From contig NZ_VCBA01000005.1 of NCBI RefSeq assembly GCF_007995245.1, positions 211,656-275,655 of the forward strand: a stretch of 64,000 nucleotides of DNA, in the 5' to 3' direction. A program made the position numbers and the translations under genes. The notes under the pieces were generated by a model. The model was given only the letters and a program-made list of their open reading frames with translations, ran no database searches and was not told the DNA's origin. Each line of letters starts with the position of its first letter. Position 1 is the stretch's first letter. Source of the DNA: Tateyamaria sp. syn59 (lineage in GTDB: Bacteria; Pseudomonadota; Alphaproteobacteria; Rhodobacterales; Rhodobacteraceae). Below are positions 38,308 through 47,400 of this stretch, piece by piece.

Positions 38308-39528
38308 GCTGCGCCGGGCGCGCGAGATGCCAGTCCACATGCAGAATGACGCCAGAACAAAGTAAGCGGCAACGCCGATGTATTGCGTGTTCAAGGGGAT
38401 CCCAAGGTCGATCAATACACCAGTGATCAGAGGCCCGATTGCAGAGCCCAAAACCATGACCGCCGCTGCCATCGCCTTGATGGACCCGATAAAGCGTGTG
38501 CCGTAGAATTCGGCCCAGAAGGCATTGGGAAAGGTTGAATTGGCCCCTGTGGTCATGGCGAAAAACACGAGGCCAACCGCCACCATCGCAAGCTGATCTG
38601 CCCAGGCAAAGCAGAGGAAGGCCGCGATGAGAGGCACCTGGTAGAACGGGATCAACCGTGCCGTACCGAAACGGTCAAGCGCGAAGCCGGACAGAACCAT
38701 CGCACCGATGCCGACGCCGGTGTAGACTGGAAAAAGTGCGACCAGTGACAGATGCGTCCAGCCATTAACTTGCGCGTAATGCGCCTGCTGAAAGAAAAAA
38801 GCAGTACCGAGGGCCGAAAGGCCGAGCAGTGCGGGTACCATGAACCAGAATAACGGGTGGCTTAGCGCTTGGGTCCGCGTCCAGTGCCGGGCGTCCATTC
38901 CGGTGGCTTGATCCTGCGTGGTCATGGACTGCGGCGTGCGTTCTTCACGCAAAAGCCTTGAAAGCGCTGGAACACCCAGCAGGGCACTGCCGGCTGCAAT
39001 CATCCAAAGCATGCGCCAATCCAGAACAGTCATCAGCGATACAAACACCACTGGCAAAATCGCCTCGCCCAGGGAAAATCCCAATGTGGCAACCGCCAAG
39101 GCGCGCCCGCGCGTGGCGACAAACCAGCGTGCCATCGCCACGATGGCGATGTGACTGGTCATGCCCTGCCCCATGAGTCGCAGTGCAAAAATCACAACGG
39201 GTAGGATCATCACGTAAGGATTGATGGCCATCGCAAGACAAGACATGACCAGCACGGCCACGCCCAATGTCCGGGCGCGGAACTGATCCGTCAGGCCACC
39301 CGCCCACACCATGACGAGGGCAGAGGCCGTCGTGCCCAGCGCATACATGGCGCCCCAACTGCCATGCGTCAGCCCGAACTCGTCCTGAATCTGGCCAGCG
39401 AAAATCGAAATGAAAAAGGTTTGCCCGAACGAGGATAGAAGGGTGAGCAGCGCGCCTGCCGCAAGCCATTGGCGGTTGTGCTTGAGGAATGTGCCAATGG
39501 GTTCCGGTCGGCGCAGCGTGTCTGTCAC
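38290..39528 (-). CDS. MFS transporter
   Basis: 412 aa with about 12 apolar helices. Loop motifs include GLTDQFRARTLGVAVL after helix 2 (MFS motif A region) and ALDRFGTARLIPFY in the second half. Substrate not predictable. Start is GTG at 39528, sharing GTGA with the stop of the upstream lipoprotein hydrolase, so the two are coupled. Confidence 0.85.
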   Translation of the reverse strand: MTDTLRRPEPIGTFLKHNRQWLAAGALLTLLSSFGQTFFISIFAGQIQDEFGLTHGSWGAMYALGTTASALVMVWAGGLTDQFRARTLGVAVLVMSCLAMAINPYVMILPVVIFALRLMGQGMTSHIAIVAMARWFVATRGRALAVATLGFSLGEAILPVVFVSLMTVLDWRMLWMIAAGSALLGVPALSRLLREERTPQSMTTQDQATGMDARHWTRTQALSHPLFWFMVPALLGLSALGTAFFFQQAHYAQVNGWTHLSLVALFPVYTGVGIGAMVLSGFALDRFGTARLIPFYQVPLIAAFLCFAWADQLAMVAVGLVFFAMTTGANSTFPNAFWAEFYGTRFIGSIKAMAAAVMVLGSAIGPLITGVLIDLGIPLNTQYIGVAAYFVLASFCMWTGISRARRSLPLPA

Positions 39529-40625
39529 CGCGCCTCACTGGTCACGATGTCGGTTTGCGTTTGGCGCACCGGCGCTCTGACGCGGCGCGCACCGGGGATT
39601 GTCAGAACTGTGCCGGGACGCCCACGCAGGAATTCGCGATCCAGGTCCGATGATCTCCGTAGCAGCTGGATCAGCGCGGGCGATCCCCCGGCGACAAAGT
39701 GGTTGCCGGACTTTCGGTCGGTGAAGGCCGTGACATCCACCACCGTGATCGGCAAATCCGCGACCGCATCAGCGTTCTGAATATTGCCCAGTTGCGATTT
39801 TTCGCCCCTCAATCGCGATGACACGCGCAGGATCGCATCCTTGCGCGACACCATGACGACAAACGGGTCCGGCGCCTTTTCGATGCGGGAAAACTGGCTG
39901 CGAAAGACATCCACGTTGATGTCCGGTGACAACAGGATAACGGCATTGATGTTGCGCCCCGTCCAACCGGGTTCCGCGATTTCAAGTTGGCGCAGGGTTT
40001 CCATCACCAGTGCACTGCCCATGGAATGCGCCACAAGAATGATGTCAGGTTGTCCGGCAGATCGGATCAGGCGCAGAAGATCGGCAAGGCCATCGCGGGC
40101 AAACAGCGCGCTGTCCTGATCATATTCATAGCCCAAAGGGTTCCCACGGCTTGGCCAGGAATAGGTTACATGTGTTCCGGGTATCTCAAGATCTTCGGTC
40201 AATTGAGCCAGGCGAAAGGCCGAGTCTGAAAAGCTGTTGTTGAACCCGTGAACGAACAGTGTCACTTCGCGCTGATCGTGTGGCTGGGCCAATATGTCGG
40301 CCTCGAGCGATGCGCGGAAACTCTGATCCGATGGAAAATGGTCAAGCCCGGCAATGACAAAATCGCGATCCGGTTTCGGTCGGTCCTGCCCGTCCGACAC
40401 AGAGCCCAGCGCGCGACCCGGAGGAATCGACACGGTCGCCTGCAAAAGGTTCAGGGTCTTTGATCGACCAATCCCGTATTCACCGGCGCCATTGATCCCC
40501 CGCGTTGTGCCGACAAATACGGTCCGGTTTGTGCCGATGTCCAACGCCGAGGGAATGATGGGCGCCGCCGTTCTGTCACTGCACGACGCAAGCGCAAGGA
40601 TCAGGACCAACAGTAGTGCGCGCAT
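39525..40625 (-). CDS. Alpha/beta-hydrolase (DUF900-type) lipoprotein
   Basis: 366 aa. The signal peptide MRALLLVLILALASC ends in a lipobox (LASC), so it is probably lipidated and anchored in a membrane. Alpha/beta-hydrolase motifs: LFVHGFNNSF (oxyanion region) and the nucleophile elbow AHSMGSALV; a late SGNHFV can supply the His. The family is a serine hydrolase of unknown substrate. Coupled with the downstream MFS gene by GTGA, hinting that hydrolysis and transport of one compound may be linked. Confidence 0.83.
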   Translation of the reverse strand: MRALLLVLILALASCSDRTAAPIIPSALDIGTNRTVFVGTTRGINGAGEYGIGRSKTLNLLQATVSIPPGRALGSVSDGQDRPKPDRDFVIAGLDHFPSDQSFRASLEADILAQPHDQREVTLFVHGFNNSFSDSAFRLAQLTEDLEIPGTHVTYSWPSRGNPLGYEYDQDSALFARDGLADLLRLIRSAGQPDIILVAHSMGSALVMETLRQLEIAEPGWTGRNINAVILLSPDINVDVFRSQFSRIEKAPDPFVVMVSRKDAILRVSSRLRGEKSQLGNIQNADAVADLPITVVDVTAFTDRKSGNHFVAGGSPALIQLLRRSSDLDREFLRGRPGTVLTIPGARRVRAPVRQTQTDIVTSEAR

Positions 40626-40679
40626 TCCAAATCCTTATCCGCTCAATACCCCCGATGTACCCGAGCGAATGGAAAACGG

Positions 40680-41987
40680 CTAGAGCACGTATCGGCTGAC
40701 ATCCGTGGATCGCGCAAGTTCGCCGAGATGCGTTTCGACAAACTCCGCGTCAACTATGATGCTGTCCCCGGCCCGATCTGGCGCGGTGAATGACAGCTCT
40801 TCGAACACACGTTCCATCACCGTATAGAGCCGTCGTGCGCCAATGTTTTCGATGCTTTTGTTCACCTCGGCCGCGATGCGGGCCAAGGCGCGAATGCCTT
40901 CCGGCTCGAAGGTGACAGTAACCTCTTCAGTCTTCATCAGCGCGGTGTATTGGAGGGTCAGAGCGTTGTCCGTCTCTTCCAGGATGCGGACAAAGTCATC
41001 CTCGGTCAGGTCGCGCAATTCGACCCGGATGGGCAAGCGGCCTTGCAGCTCGGGCAACAGGTCGGAGGGCTTTGCGATGTGGAAGGCGCCCGAGGCAATG
41101 AACAGGATATGGTCGGTTTTGACCGGGCCATGTTTGGTGCTGACGGATGTGCCTTCGATCAGGGGCAGCAGGTCGCGCTGAACGCCTTCGCGGCTGACAT
41201 CCGCACCGCGCGCGTCGGACCGTGCACAGACTTTGTCGATCTCGTCCAGAAAGACGATGCCATTCTCCTGGACCGCTTCAAGCGCTGTCTTGGTCACGGT
41301 TTCATCGTCCAGAAGCTTGTCCGCCTCTTCGCCGATCAAAACTTCGTAGCTTTGCGCGACGGTTAGCTTTTTGCGGACAGTGCGCCCGCCAAGTGCTTTG
41401 CCGAAAATATCGCCCAGGTTCATCATGCCCATGCCGCCGCCAGGCTGCCCGGGGATATCCATGGTGGGGAACGGATTGCTGGTATCGGCCACTTCCAGCT
41501 CGATCATCGTATTGTCAAGCTCACCCGCCTTCAGCTTTTTGCGGAACATTTCGCGCGTCCCTTCCCGCGCGTCCGTCCCGGCAATCGCTTCGATGACGCG
41601 ATCCTCGGCGGCCTTATGAGCGTTTGCCTTGACGTCTTCGCGCATGTGGTCGCGGGTCTGGGCAATGGCCGCGTCGACAAGGTCGCGGATGATCTGTTCC
41701 ACATCCCGGCCAACATAACCCACCTCGGTAAACTTGGTCGCCTCGACCTTGAGGAACGGTGCGCGCGCCAGCTTGGCCAGGCGGCGGCTGATCTCCGTCT
41801 TGCCCACGCCGGTGGGGCCAATCATCAGGATGTTTTTGGGATAAACCTCATCCCGCAGGTCGTCACCAAGCTGTTTGCGGCGCCAGCGGTTGCGCAGGGC
41901 CACGGCCACGGCGCGCTTGGCGTCTTTTTGTCCAATGATGAAACGATCAAGTTCCGAGACGATTTCGCGGGGAGTCAGGTCAGTCAC
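40680..41987 (-). CDS. hslU: ATP-dependent protease ATPase subunit HslU (ClpY)
   Basis: 435 aa. AAA+ unfoldase that feeds HslV. Walker [16 protein letters not shown], Walker B FLDEIDKV, the I domain insertion (about 110-240) and the C-terminal tail ending SRYVL that inserts into HslV. GTG start at 41987 ([13 protein letters not shown]). Follows hslV by 69 nt. Confidence 0.96.
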   Translation of the reverse strand: MTDLTPREIVSELDRFIIGQKDAKRAVAVALRNRWRRKQLGDDLRDEVYPKNILMIGPTGVGKTEISRRLAKLARAPFLKVEATKFTEVGYVGRDVEQIIRDLVDAAIAQTRDHMREDVKANAHKAAEDRVIEAIAGTDAREGTREMFRKKLKAGELDNTMIELEVADTSNPFPTMDIPGQPGGGMGMMNLGDIFGKALGGRTVRKKLTVAQSYEVLIGEEADKLLDDETVTKTALEAVQENGIVFLDEIDKVCARSDARGADVSREGVQRDLLPLIEGTSVSTKHGPVKTDHILFIASGAFHIAKPSDLLPELQGRLPIRVELRDLTEDDFVRILEETDNALTLQYTALMKTEEVTVTFEPEGIRALARIAAEVNKSIENIGARRLYTVMERVFEELSFTAPDRAGDSIIVDAEFVETHLGELARSTDVSRYVL

Positions 41988-42056
41988 AAGCGGCTCGTTT
42001 GTTACAAGTGTCCCGCCTTACCTATGCGAAAACAGCCGAAACGCAACGACTGTCGG

Positions 42057-42614
42057 TCACTTGCCGATCTTCTCGACTGTCAGATTGCCGTTGGTGTACA
42101 CGCAGATGTCCGCTGCAATCTGCATCGCATCCCGCGCCACGGCTTCGGCATCGCGGTCGCTGTCCATCATGCCCCGCGCAGCGGCGAGCGCGTAGTTGCC
42201 GCCTGATCCGATGGCGGTCACATCATGTTCGGGCTCCAATACGTCGCCGGCCCCGGTGATGACGAACATGTCGGCACCGTCGGACACGATCAGCATCGCT
42301 TCGAGTTTTTGCAGGTACTTATCGGTGCGCCAGTCCTTGGCCAATTCGACACTGGCTCGAGCCAATTGGCCGGGTGTCGCTTCCAGTTTCGCCTCCAGCC
42401 GTTCGAGCAATGTGAAGGCGTCAGCCGTCGATCCGGCAAATCCGGCCACGACGTCATAGCCGCCGGGGCTGAGCCGCCGCACCTTGCGGGCCGTACCCTT
42501 GATCACGGTCTGGCCAAGCGAGACCTGCCCGTCCCCGGCAATCACAACCTCGCCCCCCTTCTTCACGCCGATGATCGTGGTCCCGTGCCATCCGGGAAAC
42601 TCTGAGCTGGCCAT
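42057..42614 (-). CDS. hslV: ATP-dependent protease proteolytic subunit HslV (ClpQ)
   Basis: 185 aa. Proteasome-like threonine peptidase; the mature N-terminal Thr is in GWHGTTIIG after a short propeptide. Also [14 protein letters not shown] and [14 protein letters not shown]. The ATG at 42614 has AAGGAG 8 nt upstream, which rules out the GTG nine bases earlier. First gene of hslV-hslU. Confidence 0.96.
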   Translation of the reverse strand: MASSEFPGWHGTTIIGVKKGGEVVIAGDGQVSLGQTVIKGTARKVRRLSPGGYDVVAGFAGSTADAFTLLERLEAKLEATPGQLARASVELAKDWRTDKYLQKLEAMLIVSDGADMFVITGAGDVLEPEHDVTAIGSGGNYALAAARGMMDSDRDAEAVARDAMQIAADICVYTNGNLTVEKIGK

Positions 42615-42700
42615 GTCACACACTCCTTGATGTTGTGCCTTTTATGCGCGGTTCGCTTGGTGCCTTCAATCCGGTGCCGCGTTGTGATCATCTTTGGCCC

Positions 42701-43672
42701 ATGGTATTTGATCGAAAAGATAGACGGGTCACGCAGGCTCTGGCGCGCTGGGCAGAGGTCGCGCCGACGCTTGGTTTTCAGCCGGGCGCATTTCGGCACA
42801 AGTTGATCTGGCAAAAGGACGAAAAGACGCGCAGCCACATTGTTCTAAGGCTGAAGGGCCCGCGCGCGCTGATCATCAAGCAGGTCACGCAGGGCGCCGC
42901 GGACAAGTCGCTTTCAGATACAGTCAATGCCTTGCGCGACGCGCATCAACGGCTTTTGAGCCATACAAAGGCACATGCACCCGAAGTTCTGTTTTCAACC
43001 GAGACCGGCGATTTCATCGTGATGACTGAGGCCACCGGACGCACTTTCGAAGAGCATGTGAACAAGGGGCGCACGCATGGTGCGATGTTGAAGCGGGTTG
43101 GCGCATGGCTGTCGGCTTTCCATGGCAGTGGCCCGCTGGAACGGCGGACATATCAGCCAAGTTTTATGGTTGGGCATATCGAAAGGATGCAAAAACTGGT
43201 CGAAGATGACCCCACGCTGGTCGCGGAACCCGATCACTTCATTGCTTGTTGCAAGGCTGTTCCAAAACTGGCGGAAGCCGCGGAAGGGCGGCAGACATAT
43301 TCTGCTTCAAAGCATGGGGATTTTAACGTCAGAAACATCCTCTTGGGTCCGGATGGTGAAACCGGCCTTGATTTCAAGCCGCCGGGTTCCGCGCCTGTTG
43401 GTTTTGATATTGTCCGTTTCCTGATGGACTATGCCGAGCTTTTTCAACCACTCCCAAAGGGTCAGCTGCTGACGCAAGATACGCTTGATGCGTTTTTCAA
43501 TGGCTACACCCTGGTTGATCCTGATGATCCGGCGGTGCGGTTTCTTCCCTATGTTCAGTTGCTGAACGACTGGAAGGCGATACCGTCTGATCCGCAAGAG
43601 CGTAGTTGGCGGCAACGGGCGCGCATGGCCAATATCTCTGCGCTTGCAACAACGGCTTTTGGCGCAGAATAA
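42701..43672 (+). CDS. Aminoglycoside-phosphotransferase-fold kinase-like protein
   Basis: 323 aa. The catalytic loop is SKHGDFNVRNILL (HGDxxxxN) and the metal-binding Asp lies in GLDFKPPG, where the usual I-D is replaced by L-D. Related to APH/choline-kinase enzymes, but too diverged to name a substrate; resistance is not implied. Start at 42701 (MVFDRKDRR) is a guess by protein-like composition; in-frame GTG at 42635 and ATG at 42644 are alternatives. Divergent from hslV and convergent with trxA. Confidence 0.65.
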   Translation: MVFDRKDRRVTQALARWAEVAPTLGFQPGAFRHKLIWQKDEKTRSHIVLRLKGPRALIIKQVTQGAADKSLSDTVNALRDAHQRLLSHTKAHAPEVLFSTETGDFIVMTEATGRTFEEHVNKGRTHGAMLKRVGAWLSAFHGSGPLERRTYQPSFMVGHIERMQKLVEDDPTLVAEPDHFIACCKAVPKLAEAAEGRQTYSASKHGDFNVRNILLGPDGETGLDFKPPGSAPVGFDIVRFLMDYAELFQPLPKGQLLTQDTLDAFFNGYTLVDPDDPAVRFLPYVQLLNDWKAIPSDPQERSWRQRARMANISALATTAFGAE

Positions 43673-43702
43673 AAAACGGCCCCGATAGAGGGGCCGCTTT
43701 CC
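43671..43702. terminator. Terminator hairpin between the kinase-like gene and trxA
   Basis: 7-bp stem CGGCCCC (43677-43683) and GGGGCCG (43690-43696), loop GATAGA, flanked by AAAAAA on the left and CTTTCC on the right. For trxA (minus) the downstream tail reads as a T run, so it should work best in that direction. Confidence 0.8.
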
Positions 43703-43723
43703 AAACTATAGTCCCGTTCAGGA

Positions 43724-44044
43724 TCAGATGCTGTCTTCGATCCAGCTTTGCAGCGCTGCCTTGGGAGCCGCACCTGCGCGGTTCGAGATCACTTCGCCAT
43801 TCTTGAAGATGAACAGAGCGGGAATGCCGCGCACCCCCATCTGCGCGGGCGAGTTGGGGTTCTCGTCCACATTGACCTTGGCGATCTTGATCTTGCCTTC
43901 CATCTCGGCGGACAGCTCTTCCAGAGCGGGGCCAATCTGTTTGCACGGGCCGCACCATTCGGCCCAGAAGTCCACCACGACGGGGACATCGGAATTTTTG
44001 ACTTCGGCGTCAAAAGTCGCGTCAGTGACTGCCACGGTTGCCAT
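43724..44044 (-). CDS. trxA: Thioredoxin
   Basis: 106 aa. Active site WCGPC (C31, C34), preceded by VVVDFWAE and followed by VNVDENP and the cis-Pro block GIPALFIF. General cytosolic disulfide reductase. GGAGAA precedes the ATG at 44044. Last gene of the tsaE-amgK-murU-addB-addA-trxA series, 38 nt after addA, and ended by a hairpin. Confidence 0.96.
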   Translation of the reverse strand: MATVAVTDATFDAEVKNSDVPVVVDFWAEWCGPCKQIGPALEELSAEMEGKIKIAKVNVDENPNSPAQMGVRGIPALFIFKNGEVISNRAGAAPKAALQSWIEDSI

Positions 44045-44082
44045 GTGAGTTCTCCTGCCAGGCTCAAGCGTAGGGTCGCAAC

Positions 44083-47000
44083 CTAGGTATCGCCCACAGC
44101 ATCGTCAAGATATTGAGTGCGTGCGAGAGCCGCTGTCACGATATCGTGCGGAAGCGGCATCAATTCACCCGTATGGGTCCACAGTATGCTGAGTTGAATG
44201 TCGCGGTCCGGGTAAATCTGAGCGATTGCATAGGCATAAGCCCCCATTTGGCGCAACACACCTTCCGGGGTTTGATGCGGCTCTTTCGGTACAACGCGGT
44301 TCGTCTTGAAATCCACGATATGGATCGTGGTTGGAGTGATGTGTAGTCGGTCAATTGTGCCGTGCAGTCGGGCGTGGCCAAGCGGCGCGGTCACTGGCAC
44401 TTCGGCCAGCACATCGTCAGCGAAAAGCCAGCCGAGATTGGCATCGGTCAGCACGCGCCGCGCCTGCTGTTCGGCCTCGACCTTCAGCGCGTCGCTCAAC
44501 TCGGCTTCTGCCAACACATGTGCGGTGGCACCTGGCATCTCAAGCAAAGCGTGCACAACAGTGCCGAACCTCTTGGCCGTCTCTTCATCCAAACCATCAC
44601 CGGGAAGGGCCTTGGCCCCTCCGAGATCTGAGGGTGACACCGTTTCACGCTCTTTCTGTGCCTTTGGCGCGGCATCCTTGAACAGTGTTGGCATCATTGG
44701 CGCTTCAGTGACTTGCGCCTCCATGTCCTGCTGCGGCGTCAGTGACCAGTTGCCATGCTCCACCCTCAATCCGGCGCCGACCGGTGTTTCAAGGGCGGCA
44801 GCGCCCATGTTCTCCATTCCCGCTTGCACCCGTTGGTGCCAATCACTTCCTTCCTTGCTCAACTCGCCCGCTGCACCGACGATCAGCCACTTTTCAGCCC
44901 GTGTGAGAGCCACATAAAGCAGTCTCAAGGATTCCTCGCGTTGGGCGGCTTTCATCTCTTCAAGACGGTCCGACATGCGTGCTGGCAGTTGGCCGGACGG
45001 CATTTTCCACACAGGCGTTTGGTTGATGTCGATGATTGCATCGCGAATTTGAACATCCCGTTTGCCGCATTCGGGCAGGATCACCACGGGCGCTTCCAGG
45101 CCTTTAGACCCGTGCACCGTCATCACGCGGATCTGGTTCGATGCGCTGTCGATCTGGCGTTTGACCTCAAGATCATCCGTTTCCATCCAGGTCAGGAAAC
45201 CGGTCAGGCTGGGCACTTCGTTGCGTTCGTAGGACAGGGCCTGAGACAGCAGCGCGTTGATCCCATCCTCTGCCTCTGACCCAAGCCGCGCCAGCATATG
45301 CTGGCGCCCGCGATGGCGCGTCAGGACACGTTCGATCAGATCGTAGGGCCGCAGGAAATCCACGTTGTTGCGCAAATCGCGCAGGATAGAGATTGTTTGA
45401 GGATATGTGTCGGTTTTCGTCCGTAGCGCGCGCCACAGTTCATCCCCTGTCCGGTGATGCGCCAGCGTAAACAAATCCTGCTCTGACCAACCGAACAAGG
45501 GCGAGCGCAGGGCGGTGGCGAGGGACAGACTGTCCTCGGGCGTGGCAAGAAAGGCCAGCAGTGCCGCCAGATCGCGCACCGCCGTTTCCGCGCCAACCTT
45601 CAAACGGTCTGCACCTGCGATGGGCAGGTTCAATTCCTTGCAGGCGCGGATGATGTCGGGAAAGATACCTCCGCGCCGCTGCACGAGGATCAGAATATCG
45701 CGCGGTTGAATGGGCCGAGGACCGTCCTTGTGCGGGATCAAAACGGTGTCGTCCAGCATCTGTTTGATGTGCCCGGCCACCGCCATGGCGAGGGTGCGAA
45801 ACTGGTGTTCCGGGCTCCGACGGTCCACTGGGTCGAACCAATCACGCTCCGGCGCCTTTTCCGGTTTCGGAACCAGCGGCCACAGATCAACCCGTCCGGG
45901 CAGGTCCGTGTTGAAGGCGATATGCGACCCGCCAGCAAAGCCTGCATCCGTTTCGTCCTGGAACACCTTGTCGACCAGATTCAGGATCGCGGGCGATGAG
46001 CGGAATGAGAAATCAAGGCTTCGATCCCACAGCTTTTGGCCGGATTCGCCCAATTTAGAGCCGAATTCAAGCTGCATTCGGTCGAATTCCCTCGGGTCGG
46101 CGCCCTGGAAGGAATAGATCGACTGTTTCTTGTCCCCGACCACGAAAATGGTCCGCGTGACGTCAACGCGCGCCCCCTCACCGCTTGAAAATTCTTCGGC
46201 CAGCCGTCGAATCACGTCCCATTGCAGTGGGCTTGTGTCTTGCGCCTCATCCACCAGGATGTGATCAATCCCGCCATCAAGCCGGTACAGCACCCAGGCC
46301 GCCACGCGATCATCGCTGAGCAACTGTTGCGCCTTCTGGATCAGGTCATCGAAATCCAGCCATCCGCGCCGTTTCTTTGCCTCAGAATAAAGGGCGGCAA
46401 AGCGATGTGCGAAACGATGCAGCGCCACAGTGTGTTCGGCCGCCTCCAGCGCGAGACGCGCGTCGCGTGCTGCCTCCACCCGTTCGATCAACGCCTCAAG
46501 CTGCGGCATGAGATGCGCGGCCTGTGTTTGCGTACCCTTTGTCGGAAAACGCTTTTTCCGTGTGCCCGCCTGAGTCAGGAATGCTGCTTCGGCCATCGTT
46601 ACGCTCGATGGGTCAAGCGACACCATTTCTTTCAGGATGTCCCCAACCGCCCTATCCGTCACACCCTGTCCGGCGAGGATCGGCACCAACTCTTCCAACA
46701 TCGGCCAATCGGTAGGTGCGAATGTCATGTCGACCAGACGCTCGCGCGTCAGATCACGGGGATGCCCAAGTAACTCTACGGCATCACTCAAATTGAGGTC
46801 GCGATAGCCCGTGCCACCCACGATCTCTCGGGTCAGGAACAGAAAGTCCTCACCCTTGTACTGCCGCGCAATACCGGCCAGCACATCGGCATCAGGACCG
46901 TCCGCCATCTGGTCCACAAGCTCGGCCCGCAACAGGTCGGCGGCGCGATCCTCAATCTCTGTAAACTGAGGACTTACGCCTGCTTCGAGCGGAAAGCGTC

Positions 47001-47400
47001 GTAATAGAGACGCACAAAACGAGTGGATCGTCTGAATTTTTAACCCGCCCGGCGTTTCAATCGCGCGGGCAAAGAGGGTGCGGGCCTGGCGCAACCCTTC
47101 TGCCGTCGGAGCGCGGGGCAAGCCAAGCTCGGCCAGTTCTTTCTGCAGTTCATGGTCATCCAGCATCGCCCAGGCGCCGAGGCGCTGGAACAGGCGGTTC
47201 TGCATCTCGGACGCCGCCGCCTTTGTATAGGTCAGGCACAGGATGTGCTGCGGTTGGACATCTTCAAGCAGCAGGCGGGCGACGCGGTCGGTCAGAACAC
47301 GGGTCTTGCCCGATCCCGCATTTGCCGACAGCCATGTCGATTGCATTGGCTGCGCCGCTTCCTGCTGGCGCAGTGTTGCGTCATGGAAGGCGGCGGTCAT
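44083..47400 (-). CDS. addA: Double-strand break repair helicase-nuclease AddA
   Basis: 1105 aa. UvrD-like helicase plus RecB-type nuclease; with AddB it processes double-strand breaks for recombination. Helicase motifs: [15 protein letters not shown] (I), [11 protein letters not shown] (Ia), [15 protein letters not shown] (II), [14 protein letters not shown] (III), and the C-terminal [15 protein letters not shown] and LLYVALTRA. The nuclease core is IVDFKTN near residue 1030. ATG at 47400 shares ATGA with the addB stop; the longer in-frame start lies inside addB. Confidence 0.94.
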   Translation of the reverse strand: MTAAFHDATLRQQEAAQPMQSTWLSANAGSGKTRVLTDRVARLLLEDVQPQHILCLTYTKAAASEMQNRLFQRLGAWAMLDDHELQKELAELGLPRAPTAEGLRQARTLFARAIETPGGLKIQTIHSFCASLLRRFPLEAGVSPQFTEIEDRAADLLRAELVDQMADGPDADVLAGIARQYKGEDFLFLTREIVGGTGYRDLNLSDAVELLGHPRDLTRERLVDMTFAPTDWPMLEELVPILAGQGVTDRAVGDILKEMVSLDPSSVTMAEAAFLTQAGTRKKRFPTKGTQTQAAHLMPQLEALIERVEAARDARLALEAAEHTVALHRFAHRFAALYSEAKKRRGWLDFDDLIQKAQQLLSDDRVAAWVLYRLDGGIDHILVDEAQDTSPLQWDVIRRLAEEFSSGEGARVDVTRTIFVVGDKKQSIYSFQGADPREFDRMQLEFGSKLGESGQKLWDRSLDFSFRSSPAILNLVDKVFQDETDAGFAGGSHIAFNTDLPGRVDLWPLVPKPEKAPERDWFDPVDRRSPEHQFRTLAMAVAGHIKQMLDDTVLIPHKDGPRPIQPRDILILVQRRGGIFPDIIRACKELNLPIAGADRLKVGAETAVRDLAALLAFLATPEDSLSLATALRSPLFGWSEQDLFTLAHHRTGDELWRALRTKTDTYPQTISILRDLRNNVDFLRPYDLIERVLTRHRGRQHMLARLGSEAEDGINALLSQALSYERNEVPSLTGFLTWMETDDLEVKRQIDSASNQIRVMTVHGSKGLEAPVVILPECGKRDVQIRDAIIDINQTPVWKMPSGQLPARMSDRLEEMKAAQREESLRLLYVALTRAEKWLIVGAAGELSKEGSDWHQRVQAGMENMGAAALETPVGAGLRVEHGNWSLTPQQDMEAQVTEAPMMPTLFKDAAPKAQKERETVSPSDLGGAKALPGDGLDEETAKRFGTVVHALLEMPGATAHVLAEAELSDALKVEAEQQARRVLTDANLGWLFADDVLAEVPVTAPLGHARLHGTIDRLHITPTTIHIVDFKTNRVVPKEPHQTPEGVLRQMGAYAYAIAQIYPDRDIQLSILWTHTGELMPLPHDIVTAALARTQYLDDAVGDT

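Noticed and set aside
42701..43672. Aminoglycoside resistance gene
   Set aside because: Shares only the general APH kinase loop; such proteins in core regions are usually housekeeping or small-molecule kinases.
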